64,000 bases of DNA from Actinoplanes italicus (GTDB lineage: Bacteria > Actinomycetota > Actinomycetes > Mycobacteriales > Micromonosporaceae): positions 248,001-312,000 of the forward strand of contig NZ_PVMZ01000010.1 of NCBI RefSeq assembly GCF_003001815.1. Direction: 5' to 3'. The position numbers were made by a program, and so were the translations under genes. Positions 1 to 9,236 of the stretch are shown here, one piece after another (within the stretch, counting starts at the first letter, position 1; each line of letters starts with the position of its first letter). Below the pieces are notes generated by a model. It was not told where the DNA came from. It saw nothing but the letters and a program-made list of their open reading frames with translations, and did no database searches.

Positions 1-1
1 G

Positions 2-295
2 CTGACCGTGGAGCGTCAGAACGCCGACCCTGCGTCGACGCTCAACCTCTACCGCGCGGCCCTGGGCCTCCGCCGGACGGCCTTCACCGGCGACGACCTC
101 ACCTGGCTGCCCACCGAACCCGGCGTCCTGGCCTTCCGCCGCGGCGACGGTTTCGTCTGCGTGGTCAACGTCGGCGACGAGCCGGCCCGCCTGCCCGAGG
201 ATGCCCGCTCCGGGACCCTCCTGCTGTGCAGCGACCCCCACCTGGCCGGCGGCACGCGTCTCCCCGGCGCCACCGCCGCCTGGTACCGAACCTGA
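2..295 (+). CDS. GH13 alpha-glucosidase, C-terminal fragment
   Basis: This is the last 97 codons of a gene whose 5' part lies before the window; the frame is open to the left edge. The fragment begins with a stretch containing DPASTLNLYRAALGLRR, which is typical of the end of the catalytic barrel in oligo-1,6-glucosidase/alpha-glucosidase (GH13). A small all-beta C-terminal domain follows, including GVLAFRRGDGFVCVVNVGDEP. Members hydrolyse alpha-glucosidic bonds of short maltodextrins, isomaltose or sucrose in the cytoplasm. No catalytic residue lies in the visible part, so the exact specificity cannot be read. The gene is convergent with the M24 peptidase gene, and a tandem repeat array separates them. 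Confidence 0.8.
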   Translation: MTVERQNADPASTLNLYRAALGLRRTAFTGDDLTWLPTEPGVLAFRRGDGFVCVVNVGDEPARLPEDARSGTLLLCSDPHLAGGTRLPGATAAWYRT

Positions 296-334
296 CATCA
301 CCCCGCCGGCCGCGTTCTGCCCCTGCCGCCCACC

Positions 335-565
335 GGCTGTGTGGTGATCTGTGCCCACCGGCGAGCCGCAAGTCACCACGCGAGGTGTTGTGCCCGGCTG
401 TGTGGTGATCTGTGCCCACCGGGGAGCCGCAAGTCACCACGCGAGGTGTTGTGCCGGGCTGTGTGGTGATCTGTGCCCACCGGGGAGCCGCAAGTCACCA
501 CGCGAGGTGTTGTGCCCGGCTGTGTGGTGATCTGTGCCCACCGGGGAGCCGCAAGTCACCACGCG
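335..565. repeat. Four tandem 61-bp repeats with internal inverted repeat
   Basis: A unit starting GGCTGTGTGGTGATCTG recurs at 335, 396, 457 and 518, a fixed 61-bp period; the fourth copy is cut after about 48 bp. Copies differ at only a few bases. Each holds the arms GTGGTGA and TCACCAC, so the transcript of each unit could fold into a hairpin. The array fills the space between two convergent genes (stops at 295 and 571) and could act as a bidirectional terminator. The last copy abuts the stop codon of the M24 gene. Confidence 0.93.
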
Positions 566-568
566 GGT

Positions 569-1687
<1,119 letters not shown>

Positions 1688-1832
1688 CACGGGTACCTCC
1701 TGGGCTGTCGCCGATGGGGCGGTTCGCACGACGTTGCCAGACTGCGCGGTCGTGCGGGGCCCGGGGATCCTTCGTTCCGGATGATTCCTTCGATCGCCAC
1801 GATGCCTACCTTGCTGTGCGGAGGAGGGCCGC

Positions 1833-3074
1833 ATGTCGCAGAGGCGAGACCTTCAGGAGTTTCTGTTGTATCTGGGCAGCGGGCTCACGGCCGCGGGGGA
1901 GGCGGTCAACCAGATCCAGCAGCATCTGATGCGGGTGGCCACCGCGTACGGGGCGCCGAACGCGCGGGTCAGCGTCTTCCCGACGTTCCTGGTGGTGTCC
2001 CTGGACGCCGTCGGTCCGACCACGCAGGAGCCGACCCGGCAGCTCGGCGGCGGTCTCCGGCTGGATCAGACGGCCGAGCTGTACCGGCTGCTCTACGAGG
2101 CCGAACAGGGGAAGATCGACCCGGCCGAGGGGATCCTGGCGATCCGGCGGCTGGTGGCCATGCCGTCACGGTTCGGTCCTGCGGTACGGGTTCTCGGGCA
2201 CACGATCCTCACGGTGGGCATCTGCATGATCCTCATGCCGAGCGGTGGTGACCTGATGCTGGCCGCCCTGTTCGGCGTGATGGTCGGCGTGTTCAAGCTG
2301 GCCGGCGGCCGATGGCCCAGCCTGCAGATGATCATGCCGGTGATCGCCGCGTTCACGGTGGCGTCGGTGACGTTCCTGCTCACCGGCTCGGGGTGGGCCG
2401 AGACGGACCTGCGGGCCATGGTCGCGCCGCTGGTGACGTTCCTGCCCGGGGCGATGCTCACGATGGCGGTGGTCGAGCTCTCCGCGTACGAGATGATCAC
2501 CGGCTCGAGCCGTCTGGTCGCCGGGATCCTGCAACTGCTGCTGCTCGCCTTCGGGATCATCGGGGCCGCGCAGGTGGTCGGGGTGCCGCCGCCGGCCGCG
2601 CCGCTGGAGACGAGTGTGCTCAGCGGGTGGGCTTCCTGGCTGGGTCCGTTGCTCGTCGGTGTCGGCATCTTCCTGCTGCTGGCCGGCCCACGTAAGTCGC
2701 TCGGCTGGCTGTGCCTGGTTCTCTACGCGGGCTGGATCGGTCAGTACTTCGGCAACATGGTGCTCGGCGGCTACATGAGCGGTTTCGTCGGCGCGTTCAC
2801 CCTGACCCTGGTGGCGTACCTGGTCGAACGGGTGCCGGGCGGCCCGCCAGCGCTGGTCTCGTTCCTGCCCGGGTTCTGGCTGCTCGTGCCGGGTGCGCTG
2901 ACCCTGATCGGACTGACCGAGTACCTCGGCAAGTCGACCGCGATGGGCGCCGAGGACCTGATCGGCGCCACCGGCTCGATGGTCGCGGTGGCGCTCGGCG
3001 TGCTCTGCGGCCACCCGTTCCACCGCGCGCTGGATCGGCTGCTCACCCGGCGCCGGACCGTTCGCCAGGGATGA
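1833..3074 (+). CDS. Threonine/serine exporter (ThrE) family membrane protein
   Basis: This 413-residue protein has the ThrE layout. A soluble N-terminal part (about residues 1-115) carries LYLGSGLTAAGEAV and the VFPTFLVVS stretch. Two blocks of about five membrane segments follow (DUF1212-like, then DUF3815-like), with the conserved GSSRLVAGILQL region between them. Family members export threonine and serine across the cytoplasmic membrane. The ATG at 1833 follows GGAGG closely. The gene lies divergently beside an M24 peptidase and just before an APC permease and an M20 peptidase. A role in disposing of amino acids released from peptides fits, but that is inference. Confidence 0.85.
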   Translation: MSQRRDLQEFLLYLGSGLTAAGEAVNQIQQHLMRVATAYGAPNARVSVFPTFLVVSLDAVGPTTQEPTRQLGGGLRLDQTAELYRLLYEAEQGKIDPAEGILAIRRLVAMPSRFGPAVRVLGHTILTVGICMILMPSGGDLMLAALFGVMVGVFKLAGGRWPSLQMIMPVIAAFTVASVTFLLTGSGWAETDLRAMVAPLVTFLPGAMLTMAVVELSAYEMITGSSRLVAGILQLLLLAFGIIGAAQVVGVPPPAAPLETSVLSGWASWLGPLLVGVGIFLLLAGPRKSLGWLCLVLYAGWIGQYFGNMVLGGYMSGFVGAFTLTLVAYLVERVPGGPPALVSFLPGFWLLVPGALTLIGLTEYLGKSTAMGAEDLIGATGSMVAVALGVLCGHPFHRALDRLLTRRRTVRQG

Positions 3075-3138
3075 GGCGCGGCCCGTTGCCGGAGCTCCAT
3101 GATGCGGGCCTGATCGACATTCACAGATCGGAGGCGCC

Positions 3139-4587
3139 GTGAGCGCTACGGACGTGCCGGGCGAGACCACGGCACAACCACGGACCCCCCGGACCATCGC
3201 ATATGTGTCCTGGGTGGCACTGGCCCTGATGACCACCAGCTCGGTCGCCAGCCTGCGGCCGTCACCGACGATGGCCGTCTACGGGCTCGCCAGCATCTTC
3301 CTCTACATCGTCCCGGCCCTGGTGTTCCTGCTGCCGACCGCGCTCGTCTCGGCGGAGCTGGCCTCCGGCTGGAAGGGCGGCGTCTACAACTGGGTGAGCC
3401 TGGGGCTCTCCAAACCGCTCGGCTTCCTGGCCGTCTGGTGCCAGTTCGCCATGACGATCTTCTACTATCCGAGTCTGCTCGGGTTCGTGGCCAGCACGCT
3501 GGCGTACGTCATCAATCCCGAGCTCGCCTCCAGCGGCGTGTGGACCGCGATCGTGATCATGGTCTGCTACTGGACCGGTGTCTGGGTCTCGTCCCGCGGC
3601 ACCAGCGGCGTCGCCGGCCTGGCCAGCGGTGGCCTGATCATCGGCACGCTGATTCCCGGCGCCCTGCTCGTGATCCTCGGCGTCGCGTTCCTCGGTCAGG
3701 GCAACGAGTCCGCCGCGCCGATGACCGCCGATCACCTGCTGCCCGCCTGGGCGGGCCTGTCCAGCCTCGTGCTGATCGTCAACAACTTCCTGTCCTACTC
3801 GGGCATGGAGATGAACGCGGTCCACGTCGGCTCCCTGAAGAACCCGGGCCGCGAGTTCCCGCGGGCGATGTTCCTGGCCATGGGCCTGGTGCTGCTGATC
3901 TTCATCCTGCCCGCGCTGGCGATCAGCTGGATCGTGCCGGCCGAGCAGCTGTCACTCACCGCCGGCGTGATGCAGGCGTTCGACGCGGTGTTCGCCGCGT
4001 TCGACTCGCAGTGGCTCACCCCGATCCTCGGCGTCATGCTGGTCGCCGCGTCGCTCGGCGGCATGCTCACGTGGCTGGCCGGACCGTCCAAGGGCCTGCT
4101 GCTGATCGCCCGGCAGGAGGGTTACCTGCCGCCGTACCTGCAGAAGCTCAACAAGCACGGCGTGCAGCAGAACATCCTGGTCGTCCAGGGTCTGGTCACG
4201 ACCGTGATCGCTCTGGCGTACGCGTTCATCCCGGACGTCTCCAGCGCGTACTGGATCTTCTCGGTGATCACCACGCAGGTCTACCTGATCATGTACCTGC
4301 TGATGTTCGTCGCGGCGGTCCGCCTGCGCAAGTCACACCCGGATCACCCGCGCGGCTACCGCGCCCCGATGCTGACCGCGCTCTGCGGCATCGGCTTCGC
4401 CGCCTCGCTGGCCGCGCTGTTCATCGGGTTCGTCCCGCCGTCGCAGTTCGGGTCCGGCAGCGTCGGCACCTATCTGGCGGTCGTCGCGGGTGGCGCGCTC
4501 GGGCTCGGCCTGCTCGTGCCGTACCTCTTCTACCGGCTGCGCAAGCCGCACTGGAAGACCGCCGCTCCCGAGGAGGTCCCGTCGTGA
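3139..4587 (+). CDS. APC superfamily amino acid permease
   Basis: A 482-residue integral membrane protein with about twelve hydrophobic segments. It resembles the glutamate/GABA antiporter branch of the amino acid-polyamine-organocation family. The first segments hold the SVASLRPSPTMAVYG and ALVSAELASGWKGGVY blocks of that branch, and NFLSYSGMEMNAVHV lies in the middle. It should take up or exchange an amino acid; the substrate cannot be read. GTG at 3139 follows GGAGG. The stop overlaps the start of the next small membrane-protein gene by GTGA, so the two are translationally coupled and stand in one operon with the M20 peptidase. Confidence 0.87.
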   Translation: MSATDVPGETTAQPRTPRTIAYVSWVALALMTTSSVASLRPSPTMAVYGLASIFLYIVPALVFLLPTALVSAELASGWKGGVYNWVSLGLSKPLGFLAVWCQFAMTIFYYPSLLGFVASTLAYVINPELASSGVWTAIVIMVCYWTGVWVSSRGTSGVAGLASGGLIIGTLIPGALLVILGVAFLGQGNESAAPMTADHLLPAWAGLSSLVLIVNNFLSYSGMEMNAVHVGSLKNPGREFPRAMFLAMGLVLLIFILPALAISWIVPAEQLSLTAGVMQAFDAVFAAFDSQWLTPILGVMLVAASLGGMLTWLAGPSKGLLLIARQEGYLPPYLQKLNKHGVQQNILVVQGLVTTVIALAYAFIPDVSSAYWIFSVITTQVYLIMYLLMFVAAVRLRKSHPDHPRGYRAPMLTALCGIGFAASLAALFIGFVPPSQFGSGSVGTYLAVVAGGALGLGLLVPYLFYRLRKPHWKTAAPEEVPS

Positions 4588-4994
4588 GCAAGCGTGCCCT
4601 CTACATCGCTGCCGCCGTGATCCTGCTCGTGCTCAGCATCGTCGCGCTCACCAACTACAGCGCCGAGTATCAGACCGCCGAGGCGGAGAAGAAGGCCGAC
4701 CAGCTGATCGCCGAGCTGAACACGGCCGGGCTGAGGACGCCGAAGAAGGAGAACATCGTCAAGGTGCTCGGCGCGGACGGTGGGGCGGTCTGCCTCGACC
4801 CGGACGACGCGCTGCGCCGCGGGATCCTCTACGGCCAGCTCACCAACGGTGCGGCCGGTCCCGGCCAGCGGCCCGTGATCGCCGACAACAAGGTCGTGCA
4901 GGGCCAGCTGCTGATCATCAAGGTGTACTGCCCGTCCTACCTGGAGAGCTTCCAGAAGGTCGTGGACGACCTCAAGCTCGAAGAGGTGGCCTGA
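4584..4994 (+). CDS. Small single-pass membrane protein, unknown function
   Basis: A protein of 136 residues with one N-terminal hydrophobic segment (about residues 5-24, ALYIAAAVILLVLSIVAL) and a soluble domain that would face outside. The domain has two cysteines, in AVCLDP and KVYCPSY, which could form a disulfide. I do not recognise a family. The start GTG overlaps the permease stop and lies 7 bases after AGGAGG. The stop TGA shares one base with the ATG of the M20 peptidase. This tight coupling suggests an accessory role for the permease or the peptidase; nothing in the sequence says which. Confidence 0.85.
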   Translation: MSKRALYIAAAVILLVLSIVALTNYSAEYQTAEAEKKADQLIAELNTAGLRTPKKENIVKVLGADGGAVCLDPDDALRRGILYGQLTNGAAGPGQRPVIADNKVVQGQLLIIKVYCPSYLESFQKVVDDLKLEEVA

Positions 4995-6340
4995 TGAGCC
5001 TCACCGACCGGATCGCGGGCCTGATGGGCCAGGCCCGCACCGACCTGTCCGAACTGGTCGCCATCCGCTCGGTCGCCGACCCCCGCCAGTACCCGCCGGA
5101 GGAGTGCCTGCGCGCGGCGAACTGGGTGGTCGACCACTTCGCGGAGGTCGGCTTCACCGGGCTCACCCTGCACGAGACCAGCGACGGCAGCCGGGCCGTC
5201 TACGGCGAACGCCGCTCGACCCGGCCCGACGCGCCAACGGTGCTGCTGTACGCCCACTACGACGTGCAGCCGCCGCTGGACGAGGAGGCCTGGCACACGC
5301 CGCCGTTCGAGCTGACCGAGTCGGCCGGGCGCTGGTACGGCCGGGGCGCCGCCGACTGCAAGGGCAACATCGTCATGCACCTCACCGCGCTACGGGCCCT
5401 CGGCGACGACCTGCCGGTCAACCTGAAACTGATCGTCGAGGGCTCCGAGGAGCAGGGCACCGGCGGCCTGGAGGACTTCGTCGAGAACCACGCCGACCTG
5501 CTCCGGGCCGACGCGATCCTGGTCTGCGACACCGGCAACGCGGGCGTCGGGATGCCGGCCGTGACGGTCACCCTGCGCGGCCTGGCGAACGTGGTCGTGA
5601 CCGTCGAGGCGCTGGACGGCGAGGTCCACTCCGGCATGTTCGGCGGCCCGGCGCCGGACGCGCTGGCGGCGCTCATACAGATCCTCAGCACCCTGCGCGA
5701 CTCCGCGGGCAACACCACCATCGCCGGGCTGGCCGCCGACCAGACCTGGACCGGTGCCACCTATCCCGTGGAGCGGTTCCGCAACGACGCGGGACTGCTC
5801 CACGGGGTGGGTCTGCTCGGCGACGGCGCGGTCGCCGACATGGTCTGGGCCCGGCCCGCGGTGACCGTGCTCGGCATCGACTGCCCGCCGGTGGTCGGCT
5901 CGGCGGCCGCGATCCAGCCGCACGCCCGCGCCCGGATCAACCTGCGCGTCCCGCCCGGCACCGACGCCGGGAAAGCCCTGGACGCGCTGACCGCCCACCT
6001 GCACGCGGCCGCTCCCTGGGGTGTCCGCGTCACCGTCGACAAGGAGGCGGTGGGGCAGCCGTTCGAGGCCCGGACCGGCGGTCCGGCGCACCGGGCGCTG
6101 GCCGCGGCCATGCAGGAGGCGTACGGCTGTGAGGTGATCAACCTGGGTCAGGGCGGCTCGATCCCGCTGTGCGGTGTGCTGGCCGAGACATACCCGGACG
6201 CGGAGATCATCCTGATGGGTGTGGAGGAGCCGATGGCCCTCATCCACGCCCCGAACGAGAGCGTCGACCCCGGTGAGATCGCGCGGCTCGCTCACGCCGA
6301 GGCGCTCTTCCTGCAGCACTACCGCGGACAGGTGTCCTGA
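4994..6340 (+). CDS. M20 family dipeptidase (ArgE/DapE/CPG2 type)
   Basis: A cytoplasmic zinc peptidase of 448 residues. The first metal-site motif AHYDVQP places H88 and D90. D121 sits in RGAADCKGN, the catalytic and metal glutamates are E152 and E153 (GSEEQG), and D179 follows in CDTGN. The C-terminal ligand histidine lies in HAPNES. Residues about 200-330 form the lid domain, where VHSGMFGG recurs in dipeptidases of the M20 CNDP-like branch. It would hydrolyse a dipeptide or N-acyl amino acid. It is the third gene of the permease operon, so import followed by hydrolysis and use of the amino acids is likely. Confidence 0.9.
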   Translation: MSLTDRIAGLMGQARTDLSELVAIRSVADPRQYPPEECLRAANWVVDHFAEVGFTGLTLHETSDGSRAVYGERRSTRPDAPTVLLYAHYDVQPPLDEEAWHTPPFELTESAGRWYGRGAADCKGNIVMHLTALRALGDDLPVNLKLIVEGSEEQGTGGLEDFVENHADLLRADAILVCDTGNAGVGMPAVTVTLRGLANVVVTVEALDGEVHSGMFGGPAPDALAALIQILSTLRDSAGNTTIAGLAADQTWTGATYPVERFRNDAGLLHGVGLLGDGAVADMVWARPAVTVLGIDCPPVVGSAAAIQPHARARINLRVPPGTDAGKALDALTAHLHAAAPWGVRVTVDKEAVGQPFEARTGGPAHRALAAAMQEAYGCEVINLGQGGSIPLCGVLAETYPDAEIILMGVEEPMALIHAPNESVDPGEIARLAHAEALFLQHYRGQVS

Positions 6341-6450
6341 CCTGCTGCTTCGGCGTGGACACCGTGGACGGAAGGCACGCGGCCCGTAGGTTGGAGAAGG
6401 CCTCCAGCCCGCAGGCCGCTGTCTTCCGCAGTCCTGCCGAAAGGACCCGA

Positions 6451-6519
6451 ATGACCGTCCCCGACATCGAACCGGCCGACCCCGCGGTGCCGCAGTCACT
6501 GCGGTTGAGGTTCCGGTGA
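6451..6519 (+). CDS. 22-codon upstream ORF coupled to the GT8 gene
   Basis: A short frame starts at ATG 6451 after AGGA (GAAAGGACCCGA) and ends in TGA at 6517-6519. That stop overlaps the GTG start of the glycosyltransferase gene at 6516. It could be a translated leader that delivers ribosomes to the downstream start, or an N-terminal piece displaced by a frameshift. The 22-residue product (MTVPDIEPADPAVPQSLR...) resembles nothing I know. Confidence 0.4.
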   Translation: MTVPDIEPADPAVPQSLRLRFR

Positions 6520-7382
6520 CCCCCATCGTCTACTGCGTCGAGGACGAACTCGCCGAACCTCTGCTGGTGGCGCTGCGCTCGCTCGCCGGGTCCCACCCGC
6601 GTCGGCTGTCCCGGTTACGGGTGTACGTGCTGCACAACGAACTGACCTCGGAGAACCGGGACCGGATCCACCGTCAGGCCGACGCGCTGGAGCTGGACGT
6701 ACGGACGGTCGCCGTCCGGGTCCCCGCGGGCCGCTATCCGCCGGCCGGCCGGGGCGCTGGTTCCGGCTACCTGCGCCTGGAGATCCCCGGCCACGTGCCC
6801 GACGACCGGGTGCTCTACCTCGACGCCGACACCCTGGTCGTCGGCGACCTGCGGGCGCTGCTGGACATGGATCTGACCGACCGCCCGGTCGCCGCGGTCC
6901 GTGATCCGCAGAACCCCATCCTGCGGTACGGCCTCGGCCTGCCCGGCTGGGAACGACTCGGGGTGCCCGGCGACCGGGAGTACTTCAGCTCCGGCGTGAT
7001 GCTGCTCGATCAGGAGGCCTGCGCCCGGGACCGGGTGTTCGAACGCTGCGCGTACTTCCTGACCGTGCACCGCGAGCATGCCCGGTTCTGGGACCAGGAC
7101 GCGTTGAACTGGGCCCTCGACGACAACTGGCTGCGCCTGCCACGCCGGTGGAACACGTTCCCGGCCGAGCACATCGCGCCGGTCGACGGCGAGCCCGGCG
7201 CCCGGATCCTGGCCACCCGTGACCCCTACGTCTCCCAGCCGGGCGCGGTCGCCCAGCTCACGACGGCGGCGCCCTCCCGCTCACGATCGACACCGTCAAC
7301 CTGCTCGGCAGTCTCGATCTCCACCGGTCTTCGTGACCCGGTGTCGTTTCCGTCCAAGACGTTCCCCGCGACGGCGCTCTAG
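6516..7382 (+). CDS. GT8-family glycosyltransferase with an aberrant C-terminus
   Basis: Residues 1-225 match a retaining GT8 glycosyltransferase. The nucleotide-sugar and metal-binding DXD is D103-A-D105 in VLYLDADTLVVGDL, followed by FSSGVMLLD (157-165) and WDQDALN (192-198). These enzymes pass a hexose from UDP-sugar to a glycan or small acceptor. From about residue 240 the frame becomes a Ser/Thr/Arg-rich string unlike any GT8 end. Over the same bases the +2 frame reads GGALPLTIDTVNLLGSLDLH and stops at 7334-7336. A frameshift or a 3' replacement is therefore likely. The start GTG overlaps the stop of a 22-codon upstream ORF; no separate ribosome site is obvious. Confidence 0.75.
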   Translation: MTPIVYCVEDELAEPLLVALRSLAGSHPRRLSRLRVYVLHNELTSENRDRIHRQADALELDVRTVAVRVPAGRYPPAGRGAGSGYLRLEIPGHVPDDRVLYLDADTLVVGDLRALLDMDLTDRPVAAVRDPQNPILRYGLGLPGWERLGVPGDREYFSSGVMLLDQEACARDRVFERCAYFLTVHREHARFWDQDALNWALDDNWLRLPRRWNTFPAEHIAPVDGEPGARILATRDPYVSQPGAVAQLTTAAPSRSRSTPSTCSAVSISTGLRDPVSFPSKTFPATAL

Positions 7383-7425
7383 CGTGTGTTCCGGCAGCCC
7401 CGCCCGAGTCTTAGGAGACAGCATC

Positions 7426-8001
7426 ATGCGTGACCTGGTCTACACCGGCTTCATGTCGCTCGACGGCGTCGTGGACTCGCCCGGCGGCCCGCAGGAGGGG
7501 CACCGCAGCGGCGGCTGGGTGTTCAAGGACCTGGAGTTCGTACCGGAGGCCTGGTCGTTGAAGGGCGAGGAACTCGCCGACACGACGGCGCTGATGTTCG
7601 GCCGCCGCAGCTACGAGGCGTTCGCACCGTTCTGGCCCGGTTCGGAGGACCACGCCGGTTACAAGGACCTGCCGAAGTACGTCGTGTCGAGCAGCCTGTC
7701 CGACGACGCGCTCGTCGACGACTGGGGTCCGATCACGATCCTGCGCTCGACCGAGGACGTCGCCGCGCTCAAGGAGACCGACGGTGGCGCGATCTTCATC
7801 CACGGCAGCGGCGAGCTGGCACGGCGCCTGTCCGACGCCGGCCTGATCGACCGATACAACCTGCTCGTGTTCCCGGTGCTGCTCGGTGCGGGCAAGAGCC
7901 TGTTCGGCCGGGCCGACCGGGACAAGTACATGCTGTCGCTGCGCGAGTCGCAGAGCTATGGGAACGGGATCCTGAAGCTGGTGTACGACGTAGCGCGCTG
8001 A
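7426..8001 (+). CDS. Dihydrofolate reductase-like (RibD C-terminal domain) protein
   Basis: A protein of 191 residues with the fold shared by dihydrofolate reductase and the RibD reductase domain. The N-terminus MRDLVYTGFMSLDGVV, the central TALMFGRRSYE, and late GAIFIHGSGELARRL are hallmarks of the stand-alone family common in actinobacteria. It should bind NADPH; the substrate is unknown and few members have a proven reaction. ATG 7426 follows AGGAGA at a good distance. The frame is open much further upstream, but that part overlaps the glycosyltransferase tail and is not protein-like. It is convergent with the AraC gene, 19 bp away. Confidence 0.88.
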   Translation: MRDLVYTGFMSLDGVVDSPGGPQEGHRSGGWVFKDLEFVPEAWSLKGEELADTTALMFGRRSYEAFAPFWPGSEDHAGYKDLPKYVVSSSLSDDALVDDWGPITILRSTEDVAALKETDGGAIFIHGSGELARRLSDAGLIDRYNLLVFPVLLGAGKSLFGRADRDKYMLSLRESQSYGNGILKLVYDVAR

Positions 8002-8020
8002 TCGTCGTCGGCGGTGCCTC

Positions 8021-8713
8021 TCACAGGTCGAGGCCGATCGCGCCGCCGGTCCCGTCACGCAGCTGCCCGACGGTGCGTCCCACGAACGAGCGCAGCGCCC
8101 GGGCCAGATGCGGCTCGTCGAAGTACTCGAGCTTCGTGACGACGTCGGCGGTCGGCTCCCCGGCGGCCAGCAGCTCCGCGGCCGCCCGGGCCCGCTCGAT
8201 CTGCCGGACCGCGCCTCGGGTCAGCCCGGTGGCGGCCCGGAACCGGCGTTCCACGGTGCGTCCCGAGACGTCCGGGAGATGCCCGCGCAGCACCTCGGCG
8301 ACGAGCGGATCCCGGACCACGATCCCGGCCCGGACGAGAGCACCGACCAGGGACTCGGCGTCGTCCGGCCCGGGCGTTCCCCACCGGGTCCCGTCGAGCC
8401 GGAACGTCCGGCTCGTGGTGTCGGGAAGCTCGATCCCGCCGTCGACGAGCGCCGGGGTGCTCACGATCCGCAGCGACGTCCCCACGGCGAAATCGATGCC
8501 GGTGAAGGTCGCGTCCTCCGGGACGGGCGCCGTGCTGGTCCGCGTCTCGGGCCCGGTGATCGCCGCGTGGGAGCGGCCGGCCCGCTCCCAGAAGACCAGT
8601 CCCCACCGCACGCCCGCGACGGAGGTCATCGCGGTGACCCGGTCACTGGTGCAGGTCCACACACTGTCCACCCACGGCGAATCGGACCCACGAGTCTCGA
8701 ACCGCAGCCCCAC
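8021..8713 (-). CDS. AraC-family transcriptional regulator
   Basis: A 230-residue regulator. The C-terminal part (about 125-225) forms the double helix-turn-helix of the AraC family, with TVERRFRAATGLTRGAVRQIERARAA as the first half and a second helix pair ending in ARALRSFVGRTVGQL. The N-terminal part is a beta-rich sensor domain (GVRWGLVFWERAGRSHAAI). The ligand is unknown. GTG 8713 has no Shine-Dalgarno sequence; instead a TATTCT box ends six bases before it, as expected for a leaderless mRNA. The neighbouring RibD-type reductase on the other strand is a candidate partner but not an obvious target. Confidence 0.85.
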   Translation of the reverse strand: MGLRFETRGSDSPWVDSVWTCTSDRVTAMTSVAGVRWGLVFWERAGRSHAAITGPETRTSTAPVPEDATFTGIDFAVGTSLRIVSTPALVDGGIELPDTTSRTFRLDGTRWGTPGPDDAESLVGALVRAGIVVRDPLVAEVLRGHLPDVSGRTVERRFRAATGLTRGAVRQIERARAAAELLAAGEPTADVVTKLEYFDEPHLARALRSFVGRTVGQLRDGTGGAIGLDL

Positions 8714-8725
8714 GGGGGAAGAATA
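8714..8725 (-). promoter_or_regulatory. -10 box for a leaderless AraC-family mRNA
   Basis: Read on the minus strand, TATTCT (8725-8720) is followed by six bases and then the GTG start. This TANNNT box 6-7 bases from the start codon, with no ribosome-binding site between, is the usual actinobacterial layout for leaderless transcripts. The -35 box is not clear. Confidence 0.45.
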
Positions 8726-8770
8726 CGCCGTACCGCTCCACCTACCGCCCCGCCGGCTCGCCCGTCGTAC

Positions 8771-9211
8771 TCAGCGGCGGCCGGTGGAGAGGGCGACCAG
8801 GAACTGGCCGCCGCCCGCGTCGACGGTGGCGGTCACCGGCAGGCCGGGCACGAGCCGGGAGAAGCGGTCGACCAGCCAGTCCGCGGCCTCCTGCGCGTCG
8901 CGCTTGCTGGGGCAGCGGGCGACCAGCTCACGGCCGCCCTTGCGCTCGAGCCGTTCGGCGACGGTGATGAGCGGTGCCGGTTCGACCACGTTGAGCCGCT
9001 CCGGCCACGCGATGACGACCTTCACGGCGCCCTTGCGGGTGTTGCAGGCGCGATGGGCGAGCCGCTCGGTGATCTTGGCTTTCCGGTCGGCGGTGCGGCT
9101 GTCGACGCTGGGTCCGCGAGGGTCGTTCACCGACATGTCGGCGTCGACCGGCTCGTCGCAGACCCAGCATCGCCAGCCGTCACGTTCGCCCACGTCATCA
9201 AGGAGACTCAC
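8771..9211 (-). CDS. HNH-like zinc-binding protein
   Basis: A protein of 146 residues. The first half looks like an HNH/zinc-finger fold: CWVC near residue 15, then ERLAHRACNTRKGA, where the H..CN..KG pattern matches the end of HNH nucleases. Between them lies an acidic loop (DADMSVNDPRGPSVDS) instead of the usual catalytic histidine pair, so nuclease activity is doubtful. The second half (about 85-146) is a small alpha/beta domain. The start is GTG 9211. The FtsX-type permease gene ends at 9237 on the same strand, 25 bp upstream, so this gene could be read through from that operon. Confidence 0.6.
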   Translation of the reverse strand: MSLLDDVGERDGWRCWVCDEPVDADMSVNDPRGPSVDSRTADRKAKITERLAHRACNTRKGAVKVVIAWPERLNVVEPAPLITVAERLERKGGRELVARCPSKRDAQEAADWLVDRFSRLVPGLPVTATVDAGGGQFLVALSTGRR

Positions 9212-9236
9212 CGCAACAAACTAGCCCACGCCGCCC

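Noticed and set aside
335..565. CRISPR array
   Set aside because: The repeated unit is continuous over 61 bp and the whole period is conserved, so there are no variable spacers; no cas gene is present.
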